A stretch of DNA of 64,000 nucleotides from Chitinophaga polysaccharea (lineage in GTDB: Bacteria > Bacteroidota > Bacteroidia > Chitinophagales > Chitinophagaceae), in assembly GCF_902150045.1 (NCBI RefSeq), contig NZ_CABFVU010000002.1, positions 62,001 to 126,000 of the forward strand, read 5' to 3'. This document shows positions 9,072 through 16,679 of this stretch, piece after piece (the stretch's first letter is position 1; the number at the start of each line of letters is the position of its first letter). The position numbers were made by a program, and so were the translations under genes. Below the pieces are notes generated by a model. The model made no database searches and was not told the origin of the DNA. It worked only from the letters and a program-made list of their open reading frames with translations.

Positions 9072-10805
9072 ATGATGAAACTACACAAAGGCCTTTATAT
9101 ATTGTTGTTGTTGTTGGCTGTAACCGGCCACAGCATTGCAGGTGAGCAGGTGCAAAAAGAAGATGAGTTTTCAATTGTTGTTCTTCCCGATACCCAGTAT
9201 TATACTTCTGAGAAGAATGGGGGGAAGAAGGAGATGTTTACTGCACAAACGGAATGGATAGTAAAGAATGCGATAAAGGAAAACATTAAATACGTGATCC
9301 ATCTGGGAGATATATCAGATGATGGTGAGAAGTTCCCCCGGCAATGGGAAAATGCTGCCGCGTCGATGTATGTATTGGAGAAGCCACAACCAGGGTATCC
9401 GCAGGGTATTCCATACGGCTTGGCGGTAGGAAATCACGATCAGACTAAAAGCCAGTATCCTGTAAGTGGTAAAACAGATCAGTATAACAAGTATTTTGGT
9501 ATTGAGCATTTTAAAGATAAGAAATGGTATGGGGGCCACTATGGCGATAATAATGATAGTCACTATGATCTTTTTGAAGCCGGTGGAATTAAGTTCATCA
9601 GTATCTTTTTAGAATATGATTCTTATGGAGAAGATATTGAGGGGATGAATAAATGGGCCAGCCAGTTATTGGAGAAATACAGCGACAGGAAGGCAATACT
9701 CGTTAGTCACTCCATCATTCATTTCAATAAAAAAGCGGGTACCAATGAGAAAGGCTTTCCGAAATTTTCCAAACAGGCACAACGCGTATTCGACCGGTTG
9801 AAAAGTTACCCTAATGTGATGTTAACCTTATCAGGACATGTAGGAGATAATGGCGAAGGATACCGGCAGGATGGGTATGCCGGCAATATTATCAGGTCAT
9901 TTTTATCCGATTACCAGAGCCGGCCGGATGGTGGTCATGGCTTAATGCGTTTGATGAAATTTTCCAGATCAAAAGACCTGATCAGCGTCAGCACTTTTTC
10001 ACCCTATACGGGGGAAGAAGAGAAGGATGCAGACAGCGAATTTACTCTTCCCTGGCTACATCATACAACAGTAGCCCGTTATCATGACTACAACAATGAT
10101 CAGCAAACTGATATCGCTTTCTTTACCGGGGGTGTATGGAAGATAGCAGGGCAGCAGGATGTAGCGTTTGGTAAAGAGGGGGATATTCCCGCTCCGGCAG
10201 ATTATAACGGTGACGGCAAAACGGAGTTGGCTGTGTTCAGACCCTCAGAAGGCAGGTTTTATTTCCAGGATGGAGAAGCAATTGCACTCGGACAGCAAGG
10301 CGATATCCCGGTATGCGGCGATTATGACGGGGATGGTTTTGCAGAGGTGGCAGTGTACCGCCCGTCTAATTTAACCTGGTATTTCAATGGTATGGACAGT
10401 ATCAGGTTCGGGCATAAAAAGGGTATTCCTGTTCCGGCAGACTATGACGGGGATGGCTTGCTGGATGTAGGAATATTCCGCACCGATAATTCCATATGGC
10501 AAACAAGTTTGGGTAATATCCCGCTGCAGGTAAAACATGTGCCGGGCGATATTCCCGTTCCCGGTGATTATGATGGCGATGGCAGGGCTGAAATGGCCGT
10601 ATTCCGTCCTTCTACCGGGGAGTGGATTATTGACAGGTTTAAAGCACCGGTAAAGCTTGGAAAGGCAGGTGATATCCCGGTTCCCGGGAATTATTTTAAA
10701 GATGGGAAAACTTACCCTGCCGTTTACAGGGATGGCAGGATCTATCTTGAAAACGGGAGCACTATAGCAGCAAACCAGGGAAAAGCAACTGAATTGGTGA
10801 AATAG
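9072..10805 (+). CDS. Secreted calcineurin-like metallophosphoesterase with FG-GAP-like repeats
   Basis: This is a predicted exported phosphoesterase of unknown substrate. Residues are numbered from the ATG at 9072; an in-frame GTG at 9069 and ATG at 9075 are alternatives. A signal peptide covers about 1-24. The metallophosphoesterase domain (about 33-320) shows VVLPDTQYY (Asp40; Gln42 where many families have His), HLGDISDDG (Asp80), VGNHDQ (Asn121, His122), VSHSIIH and LSGHVGDNG. From about 335 to 560 there are about five repeats with DYDGDG-type calcium-binding loops, as in FG-GAP/VCBS beta-propellers. Repeats of this kind usually mediate surface or ligand contact. The gene follows susD by 24 nt and should be co-transcribed, which suggests it processes the ligand of the SusCD pair, perhaps a phosphate ester. 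Confidence 0.87.
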   Translation: MMKLHKGLYILLLLLAVTGHSIAGEQVQKEDEFSIVVLPDTQYYTSEKNGGKKEMFTAQTEWIVKNAIKENIKYVIHLGDISDDGEKFPRQWENAAASMYVLEKPQPGYPQGIPYGLAVGNHDQTKSQYPVSGKTDQYNKYFGIEHFKDKKWYGGHYGDNNDSHYDLFEAGGIKFISIFLEYDSYGEDIEGMNKWASQLLEKYSDRKAILVSHSIIHFNKKAGTNEKGFPKFSKQAQRVFDRLKSYPNVMLTLSGHVGDNGEGYRQDGYAGNIIRSFLSDYQSRPDGGHGLMRLMKFSRSKDLISVSTFSPYTGEEEKDADSEFTLPWLHHTTVARYHDYNNDQQTDIAFFTGGVWKIAGQQDVAFGKEGDIPAPADYNGDGKTELAVFRPSEGRFYFQDGEAIALGQQGDIPVCGDYDGDGFAEVAVYRPSNLTWYFNGMDSIRFGHKKGIPVPADYDGDGLLDVGIFRTDNSIWQTSLGNIPLQVKHVPGDIPVPGDYDGDGRAEMAVFRPSTGEWIIDRFKAPVKLGKAGDIPVPGNYFKDGKTYPAVYRDGRIYLENGSTIAANQGKATELVK

Positions 10806-10822
10806 TCAGGATAGTAACAGTG

Positions 10823-10938
10823 AAAAGAGGCTGTATCATAAATAACTTTTACCCGATTTTACTCGGGTACCGGGTGGAGAAAATTTTCGTATTTGCGATT
10901 CTCACACCCATTAAGTTAGTTATGATACAGCCTCTTTT
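10823..10938. mobile_element. 116-bp MITE-like element with IS1182-type inverted repeats
   Basis: The ends form a perfect 19-bp inverted repeat, AAAAGAGGCTGTATCATAA at 10823-10841 and its complement at 10920-10938; allowing one mismatch it extends to 26 bp. The motif GAGGCTGTnTCATAAATAA also forms the left terminal repeat of the intact IS1182-like element at 45795-47590, differing at one base. The element encodes nothing and lies exactly between two convergent genes, ending at the stop codon of the minus-strand pseudouridine synthase. It may also act as a transcription terminator for both genes, because T runs follow the repeat, but the roughly 78-nt loop is long for that. No clear target duplication is seen. 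Confidence 0.7.
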
Positions 10939-11682
10939 TTATTCTTCATTGGCTGGCTGCTTGCCACGATGTTTTCGCAGCTGTGTCAGCAACGCACTCA
11001 TATCTTTTGGTAAAGGCGCTTCAATCGTATATTCCTTGCCGTTAGGATCCTTAAAGATCAGCATAGAGGCATGCAGGGCCAACCGGCTTAGCAGGGGCCT
11101 TTCTTCTTCTGTGTGCTTACCTAATTTGAATTTCTTCTTAATGGAGGATAACATCACAGGTTGGGCGCTGCCATAAAATTCATCTACTGCAATAGGATGA
11201 CCCAGGAACTTCATATGCACCCTGATCTGGTGGGTACGGCCGGTGTGGATCTGCATTCTCACCAGGCTGTAAAGCCCGAATTCCTCCAGCACTTCGTAGT
11301 CCGTAGAAGAAGGTTTTCCCTTGCGGTTAGTTACCATCTTACCTTTTTGTACAGGGTGCTCCATAATACCTTCGCTTACGTTACCTTGTTTAGGCACCGG
11401 TTGGCCGCTTACGAGGCCCAGGTAAAATTTCTTTACATCCCTGCTTTCAAAAAGCTGTGAGAAATATTTATGAGCCGCTTCGTTACGGGCAAACAGTATA
11501 ATACCGCTGGTGTCGCGGTCGAGCCGGTGCACGGTATAAATTTCCCCGTAGGCTTTTTTCATAACCGCTATGAGGGAAGTAAGCTCGTTATCATGACGGT
11601 CGGGTAATGTAAGTATTCCTGAAGGCTTGTTGACCACAACAAAATCAGGCGTTTCCAGTATAATATGTTCTGTTAATCGCAT
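10939..11682 (-). CDS. RluA-family pseudouridine synthase
   Basis: This enzyme isomerises uridine to pseudouridine in rRNA or tRNA. The catalytic motif VHRLDRDTSGIILFAR places the nucleophile at Asp55; GRTHQIRVHMKFLGHPI is the other family signature, and LLSRLALHA lies near the C-terminus. At 247 aa it lacks an N-terminal S4 domain, so it resembles the short RluA/TruC-like members rather than RluD or RluC. The exact target nucleotide cannot be assigned. It lies 15 nt downstream of the RsuA/RluB-type gene on the same strand and is probably co-transcribed with it. Confidence 0.92.
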   Translation of the reverse strand: MRLTEHIILETPDFVVVNKPSGILTLPDRHDNELTSLIAVMKKAYGEIYTVHRLDRDTSGIILFARNEAAHKYFSQLFESRDVKKFYLGLVSGQPVPKQGNVSEGIMEHPVQKGKMVTNRKGKPSSTDYEVLEEFGLYSLVRMQIHTGRTHQIRVHMKFLGHPIAVDEFYGSAQPVMLSSIKKKFKLGKHTEEERPLLSRLALHASMLIFKDPNGKEYTIEAPLPKDMSALLTQLRKHRGKQPANEE

Positions 11683-11697
11683 CCCGTAATTCGGCGG

Positions 11698-13260
11698 TTA
11701 TTTTTTAAAGTGTTTCAGCAGGATTACTTCTTTCTCACTGAGGAAGCGCCATTGGCCACGGTTCAGTGTTTTTTTGGTAAGCCCCGCATACATTACACGG
11801 TCCAGTTTTTCCACCGTATATTCCAGGTGCTCAAAAATGCGGCGCACAATACGGTTCTTACCACTGTGGATTTCGATGCCTACCTGCTTTTTATCTTTCG
11901 GATCCACGTAGCCTAATGCGTCTACAAAGGCTACGCCATCTTCCAGGGTTACGCCGGCAACGATCTTATCAAAATCGGTTTTGGTAAGCGGTTTATCCAG
12001 TTCTACCTGGTAGATCTTTTTGATATTGTTTTTAGGATGCGCCAGGCGCTGCGCCAGTTCGCCATCGTTGGTGAGGAGCAGTAACCCGGAAGTATTACGG
12101 TCGAGGCGTCCTACAGGATATACCCTTTCATTTTCAGCTGCGTCCTGGATCAGGTCCATTACGGTTTTGCGGCCTTCGGGGTCATCGGTGGTGGTGATGT
12201 AGCCTTTTGGCTTATTCAGGAGTATGTATACCAGGTTTTTGGTAGGAGTGATCTTTTTATCCTGCATAGTTACCACATCGGCGGCAGTTACTTTGGTGGC
12301 AGGTTCAAGCACTACTTTCCCGTTTACGGTTACTTTGCCTTCCTTGATCAGGTCTACCGCTTTCCTGCGGGAGCAAAGACCGCAGTGCGCCACATATTTA
12401 TTCAGCGGCATTTCCCCCGGTCCGAATATACTTTCCTTGTGTTCGTTCGTATGTTCGTTATCGTTAGTGCTTCTTACTTTTATGCTTTTTTTCCTGTCCT
12501 GTTTATCAGCGAAGCGCTCATTGGTTTTGTCAAAGAATTTTTTACGGTTAAAACCGCTGGGTGTTTCTTTGCCGCCTTTTTTCTTTTCTCCATGGAAATG
12601 AAAGGCGCTGTCGTCGCTTTTCCTGGTGGTTCCTGCGTTGTAGGTACGTTTGCGCGGAGGCCTTTCACCGTTATCTTCTTTATCGAAGCTGCGTGTGCGT
12701 TCCGGGCGTTCGTTATCTTTTCTGAAAGCGCTGAAAGCGCGTTCGCTGTCCGGTTTATTTTTTCCGTCTTTGAAATCGTTATCGCTGTTGCGTTTGTAAG
12801 GTTTTTCGTCTTTATCAAAACGTTTACGGAAACCAGGTTTTTCGTCGCGGCCAAAGGAACGTTTATCATCGCTTCTGCCGAAAGAGCGTTTCTCTTCATT
12901 CTTTTCACCGAAGCTGCGTTTGAATGCCGGCTTATCTTCGCTGTTGCTTCGTTTGCCGCGCTGGGGCCTGTCATTTCCCAGGCTATCGGTAGCAGGGCCT
13001 TTTTTACGGGCTGGTCTGCCATTGCTGTCGAAAGTGCGTTTGCGGAAAGAAGGTTTTTCATCGCCGGTATTTCCACTGTCAAAGCGGGGTTTACGGGAGG
13101 AGGAACTATCAGCGCCGCGATTATCTTTTGCAGATGCTCTTCCTGGCCTTTCGCCATCAGCAGAAGAGCGGTTGCGGTTGCCTGCTGGTTTGTCGCTGTT
13201 ACCAAATTTGTTATCCCTTGATGGACCAAACCCTTTTTTAGCAGGTTGTTTTTTCTTCAT
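11698..13260 (-). CDS. RsuA/RluB/RluE/RluF-family pseudouridine synthase with long disordered N-terminus
   Basis: This is an rRNA pseudouridine synthase. The catalytic part starts with an S4 RNA-binding domain at about residues 284-330 (MPLNKYVAHCGLCSRRKAV), followed by the synthase domain with VGRLDRNTSGLLLLTNDG, where Asp387 is the predicted nucleophile, and KIYQVEL. The first 280 residues are low-complexity and strongly charged, dominated by Lys, Arg, Asp, Ser, Phe and Gly, with repeated KRSFGR, KPGFRKRF and EKP words. Such tails are common on this enzyme in Bacteroidota and may bind rRNA or pre-ribosomes. The catalytic core is closest in layout to RluB. The low-complexity region also keeps long frames open on the opposite strand, which I regard as artefacts. 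Confidence 0.9.
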   Translation of the reverse strand: MKKKQPAKKGFGPSRDNKFGNSDKPAGNRNRSSADGERPGRASAKDNRGADSSSSRKPRFDSGNTGDEKPSFRKRTFDSNGRPARKKGPATDSLGNDRPQRGKRSNSEDKPAFKRSFGEKNEEKRSFGRSDDKRSFGRDEKPGFRKRFDKDEKPYKRNSDNDFKDGKNKPDSERAFSAFRKDNERPERTRSFDKEDNGERPPRKRTYNAGTTRKSDDSAFHFHGEKKKGGKETPSGFNRKKFFDKTNERFADKQDRKKSIKVRSTNDNEHTNEHKESIFGPGEMPLNKYVAHCGLCSRRKAVDLIKEGKVTVNGKVVLEPATKVTAADVVTMQDKKITPTKNLVYILLNKPKGYITTTDDPEGRKTVMDLIQDAAENERVYPVGRLDRNTSGLLLLTNDGELAQRLAHPKNNIKKIYQVELDKPLTKTDFDKIVAGVTLEDGVAFVDALGYVDPKDKKQVGIEIHSGKNRIVRRIFEHLEYTVEKLDRVMYAGLTKKTLNRGQWRFLSEKEVILLKHFKK

Positions 13261-13314
13261 AAATTATTATTGATTGATGATCATACCCAGATGATCAATA
13301 GGAATATTATTGTA

Positions 13315-14358
13315 TCAGCCTTTATTGGCCAGTTGCCCGCATGCAGCGTCAATATCTTTACCACGACTGCGGCGTAATCTTGCATTCACACGGTTTTTTG
13401 CAAGATATTCCATGAATTCTTCAGCAGTCTGGGCATCCGGCTTCTGGAACCTGGCCATATCGATCGGGTTATATTCGATAATATTTACCAGGTCGGCAGG
13501 CACCTGCCTGTATATTTTAATCAGCTCATCAGCATCCTGTTTTGAGTCGTTAAAATCTTTGAAGAGGATATATTCGAAAGAGATTTCATTTTCAGTAGCC
13601 TTATAGAAGTAGTTCAATGCGTCTATCAGTTCCTTCAGGCTGTTGGAATCGTTGATAGGCATGATCTCACTACGTTTTTTATCATTGGCGGCGTGTAAAG
13701 ACAATGCCAGGTTAAAACGCACTTTATCATCGCCCAGCTGCCGGATCATTTTGGCTACGCCGGCAGTGGAAACGGTAATACGTTTTGGCGACATACCCAG
13801 TCCATCGGGAGAAGTGATGCGCTCAATTGCCTGCAGCACGTTCCTGTAATTAAGCAGGGGCTCGCCCATGCCCATGAATACGATGTTGCTCAGTTTTTTA
13901 CCGGACGATTCCAGGGCCTGTTTATTAATAAGGGCCACTTCATCATAAATTTCATCGTAATCGAGGTTACGCTTACGGTCCATATAGCCGGTAGCGCAGA
14001 ACTTACAGCTCAGGCTGCAGCCCACCTGCGATGACACACAGGCAGTTTGCCGGGTGTCTGTAGGGATCAGCACACCTTCCACCAGGTGATTATCATGTAA
14101 GCGGAAACGGCTCTTGATGGTGCCGTCATTGCTTTGTTGCACGGCATCTATCTTAACAGCCGGAAGGGTAAAATGCTCCGTTAATTTTTGTCTTAATTCT
14201 TTGGAGAGGTTGGTCATTGCCTCAAAGCTATCGGCATGCCGCAGCCAGAGCCATTCGTATACCTGTTTTGCACGGAAAGGCTTTTCGCCTATAGATCCGA
14301 AATATTCCTGTAAAGCCGGTAAACTTAAGTGCCGGATGTTTTTATTGTCAGACTTCAT
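13315..14358 (-). CDS. rlmN: RlmN, dual-specificity 23S rRNA/tRNA adenine-C2 methyltransferase
   Basis: This radical-SAM enzyme methylates C2 of A2503 in 23S rRNA and A37 in some tRNAs. Numbered from the ATG at 14358 the protein is 347 aa, a normal length. The iron-sulfur cluster motif is CSLSCKFC (Cys114, Cys118, Cys121). The two catalytic cysteines expected in RlmN are Cys107 (TACVSSQ) and Cys340 (DAACGQ). Other signatures are NIVFMGMGEPLLNY, RITVSTAG and LALSLHAAND. The frame stays open up to 14454, but a TATCTTTG -7 box at 14408-14415 lies inside that extension, and the extra residues do not look like RlmN, so I choose 14358. Confidence 0.96.
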   Translation of the reverse strand: MKSDNKNIRHLSLPALQEYFGSIGEKPFRAKQVYEWLWLRHADSFEAMTNLSKELRQKLTEHFTLPAVKIDAVQQSNDGTIKSRFRLHDNHLVEGVLIPTDTRQTACVSSQVGCSLSCKFCATGYMDRKRNLDYDEIYDEVALINKQALESSGKKLSNIVFMGMGEPLLNYRNVLQAIERITSPDGLGMSPKRITVSTAGVAKMIRQLGDDKVRFNLALSLHAANDKKRSEIMPINDSNSLKELIDALNYFYKATENEISFEYILFKDFNDSKQDADELIKIYRQVPADLVNIIEYNPIDMARFQKPDAQTAEEFMEYLAKNRVNARLRRSRGKDIDAACGQLANKG

Positions 14359-14407
14359 TATCATTATTTGAGCCACTGGCTGCCTTACGGCAGTCGGAAA
14401 GTAACTG

Positions 14408-14415
14408 CAAAGATA
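14408..14415 (-). promoter_or_regulatory. -7 box (TATCTTTG, minus strand) of rlmN
   Basis: This TAnnTTTG match on the minus strand lies about 50 nt upstream of the rlmN ATG at 14358. It argues against any start upstream of it. Confidence 0.55.
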
Positions 14416-14444
14416 CGTAATATTGGCGTACTGACAGAATGACC

Positions 14445-14482
14445 TTAAAAACAAGTGCCACAGCCGTTTCCAGCTGTGGCAC
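14445..14482 (-). terminator. Terminator of the M23-like gene
   Basis: A perfect 10-bp stem, GTGCCACAGC / GCTGTGGCAC (14455-14464 and 14473-14482), encloses an 8-nt loop. On the minus strand it is followed by a T-rich tract, 23 nt after the stop codon of the M23-like gene. Confidence 0.88.
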
Positions 14483-14505
14483 CCGCTTTTCTGAGTATAT
14501 TCGGT

Positions 14506-16434
14506 TTACTTCATCCAGATGGCGGCAAAATGGGAGGAATTATCATATCCCTGTACCCTGAACAGCCTGTATCCCTGGGCGTTGAGATCGGTAAATTTAG
14601 ACTGGTAGTCGGCCGGAGACATATTCATATAAGAATAATATGCCTTATTCTTGGGCCACCAGAGCCCGCCCACATTATTCTGGCTTCCATTCTCCTCGAT
14701 ATTTACATTTACGGTCATGAGCCCGGCTTTGTTCAGTTCATCAAACTTCTTCACAAAGTCGTTAGCATTCATGCCATAATACATATAAAATCCTCCGGGG
14801 TTACTGCTGCTGAATACCCCGGCGTGATAGCGTTTTCCACCCACATAATACACTACGTGCTCGGTTACGCGCATTTTTTGTTGTTCCACGAAGGTTTTCC
14901 ATTTGGCGGCATATACCTCATCGGTTGCATTGTGTACGGCGGCAAAGCTTTCATTGCCTCTTTTCTGCCAGATAGCCGTGAACAGGGGATTACCTGCATT
15001 ATCGCTGGTAACGGAGATCTGCCGGGGAATATATCCTTTTCCGTAGTATTCGTCGAAATACTGCTGGTATTGAGTACTGTTCATGTTAATGCGGCAGTAC
15101 CAGGCGCCGGGTAGTCCCTGCTGGAAAGAGCCGGAAGCCAGGTACTGGTTGCCTGATTTATGTACGCTCAGTGTTTGCAGGGCCATGCCCATACCGGTGT
15201 AGTAGCCCCAGTATTGGGTGATATATTGCACCGGTACATTATGAAAGGAAGGATAGAATGGCGCAAAGAACCTGTTAAACCCGCCATTGGCGCCAATTTC
15301 ATAACATGAGCTATTGCTGCTTTCTGAGGTGGCATACACTCCATAGGGGTCTACTTCCATCCAGTCGGCCCCGGTACCAGGGCTTTTTATCCAAAGCATG
15401 AAGTGAAGGTGGTTATTGGCAGTATTGGGATTGGTGGGAGTACCATCCTGGTTAAGTCCCCATCCGGCACCTCCAAAGCCAGTGTTGCCGGCCCAGGCAA
15501 TTTGCTGACCTGCATATACATTATCTCCCGCCTTTACTTTCAGCTTTTGTGCATTGGTACCCCATAATAATTGTGAGGGGTTGGGAAGATTAGCGAATTT
15601 TTTATACTTGGTATCACGGGCATCTTTATCATTGGGGTCTTTTACATTGATGGCTTTCGCATTGGCCACATCATGATCAAACCCTCCCCGCAGATGGAAG
15701 TAACCGGTTCGGTAAGAGGTGCCATCTGCCGCTTTATGCTCTATGATCACCACATTCCCAAAGAACGGGTCCCACATCGCGGTAACCACTTTCCCGGCCG
15801 CAGAGGCATACACGCCAAAAGTAGGATCTATGCCGGGGCCGTAGGCATCGCTGGTTTTAAGGAAGTCGATCGAGCCGTGACCACTGCCATTATCATATTT
15901 CCAGGCGCCGGCCGGGTATACCTTGCTGTTGGTATACGGAAGGAAGAACGGTACTTTGGGCGACAGGCTCTGTGCAAAGGTGCGGGCATCGTTTTCATTG
16001 CTGAACACCGCTGCCGGAGAGGCGTACAGGAGATTTTTGCCGGCTACTTCGTCTTTAATGGAATAACTGCAGCAGCCGATGGTTACAGTGGGGGGCGTAC
16101 AATACGCCGGGGCATTGACTTTTTTAAAGGTAATCACTTTATCCGGCAGCAGCTGCAGGTTATCGATATTGATTTGCCGTGTATTGTTGTCTGCCGCCAT
16201 GTTCCATTTAGGAGCGGCCCGGAGGTTTCTTACATTTACGACGCTACGGGGAATGGCTACCTGCCGGGAAGGTTCGGGGCCTTCCATTATTTTGGCTGTG
16301 GGCTTAATGGGTCTGTACAGAAGTTCGGAAAGATTTGCTTCATTTTCTCCTGCGGGTTGCTGAGCTTTCACAATTACAGGTGTGATGCCGAGCAAACAGG
16401 TTGCCAGCCACACCAGGCTTCTAAGGTGTTTCAT
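14506..16434 (-). CDS. Secreted M23/LytM-like peptidase with tandem C-terminal repeats
   Basis: This is a predicted exported zinc peptidase, possibly acting on peptidoglycan or secreted peptides. The signal peptide covers about residues 1-25. The LytM/M23-like core (about 180-370) contains GHGSIDF with His186 and Asp190, FHLRGG with His247 and NNHLHFMLW with His342/His344, matching the H...D...HxH metal-binding order of M23. The core is interrupted by an insertion of about 50 residues at 255-305. The C-terminal 200 residues (445-641) hold about four 50-residue repeats built on W-Y-x-M-x-x-x-x-Y/F-x-x-x-F-x-x-L/Y-x-x-x-G-Y patterns, resembling the bacterial tandem repeat domain found in other secreted hydrolases. 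It has a good promoter and terminator of its own. Confidence 0.82.
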   Translation of the reverse strand: MKHLRSLVWLATCLLGITPVIVKAQQPAGENEANLSELLYRPIKPTAKIMEGPEPSRQVAIPRSVVNVRNLRAAPKWNMAADNNTRQINIDNLQLLPDKVITFKKVNAPAYCTPPTVTIGCCSYSIKDEVAGKNLLYASPAAVFSNENDARTFAQSLSPKVPFFLPYTNSKVYPAGAWKYDNGSGHGSIDFLKTSDAYGPGIDPTFGVYASAAGKVVTAMWDPFFGNVVIIEHKAADGTSYRTGYFHLRGGFDHDVANAKAINVKDPNDKDARDTKYKKFANLPNPSQLLWGTNAQKLKVKAGDNVYAGQQIAWAGNTGFGGAGWGLNQDGTPTNPNTANNHLHFMLWIKSPGTGADWMEVDPYGVYATSESSNSSCYEIGANGGFNRFFAPFYPSFHNVPVQYITQYWGYYTGMGMALQTLSVHKSGNQYLASGSFQQGLPGAWYCRINMNSTQYQQYFDEYYGKGYIPRQISVTSDNAGNPLFTAIWQKRGNESFAAVHNATDEVYAAKWKTFVEQQKMRVTEHVVYYVGGKRYHAGVFSSSNPGGFYMYYGMNANDFVKKFDELNKAGLMTVNVNIEENGSQNNVGGLWWPKNKAYYSYMNMSPADYQSKFTDLNAQGYRLFRVQGYDNSSHFAAIWMK

Positions 16435-16471
16435 TTTTGGGGTTATTTTTTGATAAAATTAATGACAGCGG

Positions 16472-16502
16472 CAAAACTAGTTCCGCTAACCGGAGCCGGC
16501 AA
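16472..16502 (-). promoter_or_regulatory. Promoter of the M23-like gene (TTG-N20-TAGTTTTG)
   Basis: On the minus strand a TTG -33 box (16500-16502) is followed after 20 nt by TAGTTTTG (16472-16479). Both boxes and the spacing match the Bacteroidota consensus; the start codon is about 38 nt downstream. Confidence 0.75.
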
Positions 16503-16679
16503 GCGACAATTACTGAAAGGCGGAAATAGGGTTATATCTGGCGGTTTTTGTAAATTTTCGCGTAACCAGGATGAAAATTCCCCATCTTAGGCCAGCCGCT
16601 ATCAATAGCGGCGCCCTGGTAGTTTTATTGGTTGAGTTAGCGGGATGTGTTTTATTTGCATATAAACCAAAACAACCAC

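Noticed and set aside
12385..13221. A 278-codon plus-strand open frame antisense to the RsuA/RluB-type gene
   Set aside because: It is hydrophobic and low-complexity, produced by the complement of the Lys/Arg/Ser/Phe-rich tail codons. The minus-strand gene has clear S4 and synthase domains in its own frame.
12480..13229. A 249-codon minus-strand frame overlapping the same tail
   Set aside because: It is a frame-shifted reading of the low-complexity tail with no motif of its own.
14455..15114. A 219-codon plus-strand frame opposite the M23-like gene
   Set aside because: It begins at the terminator hairpin and reads the complement of the repeat region; no motif.
15673..16590. A 305-codon plus-strand frame opposite the M23-like gene
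   Set aside because: It crosses the promoter and start of the M23-like gene and has no recognisable family; an antisense shadow.
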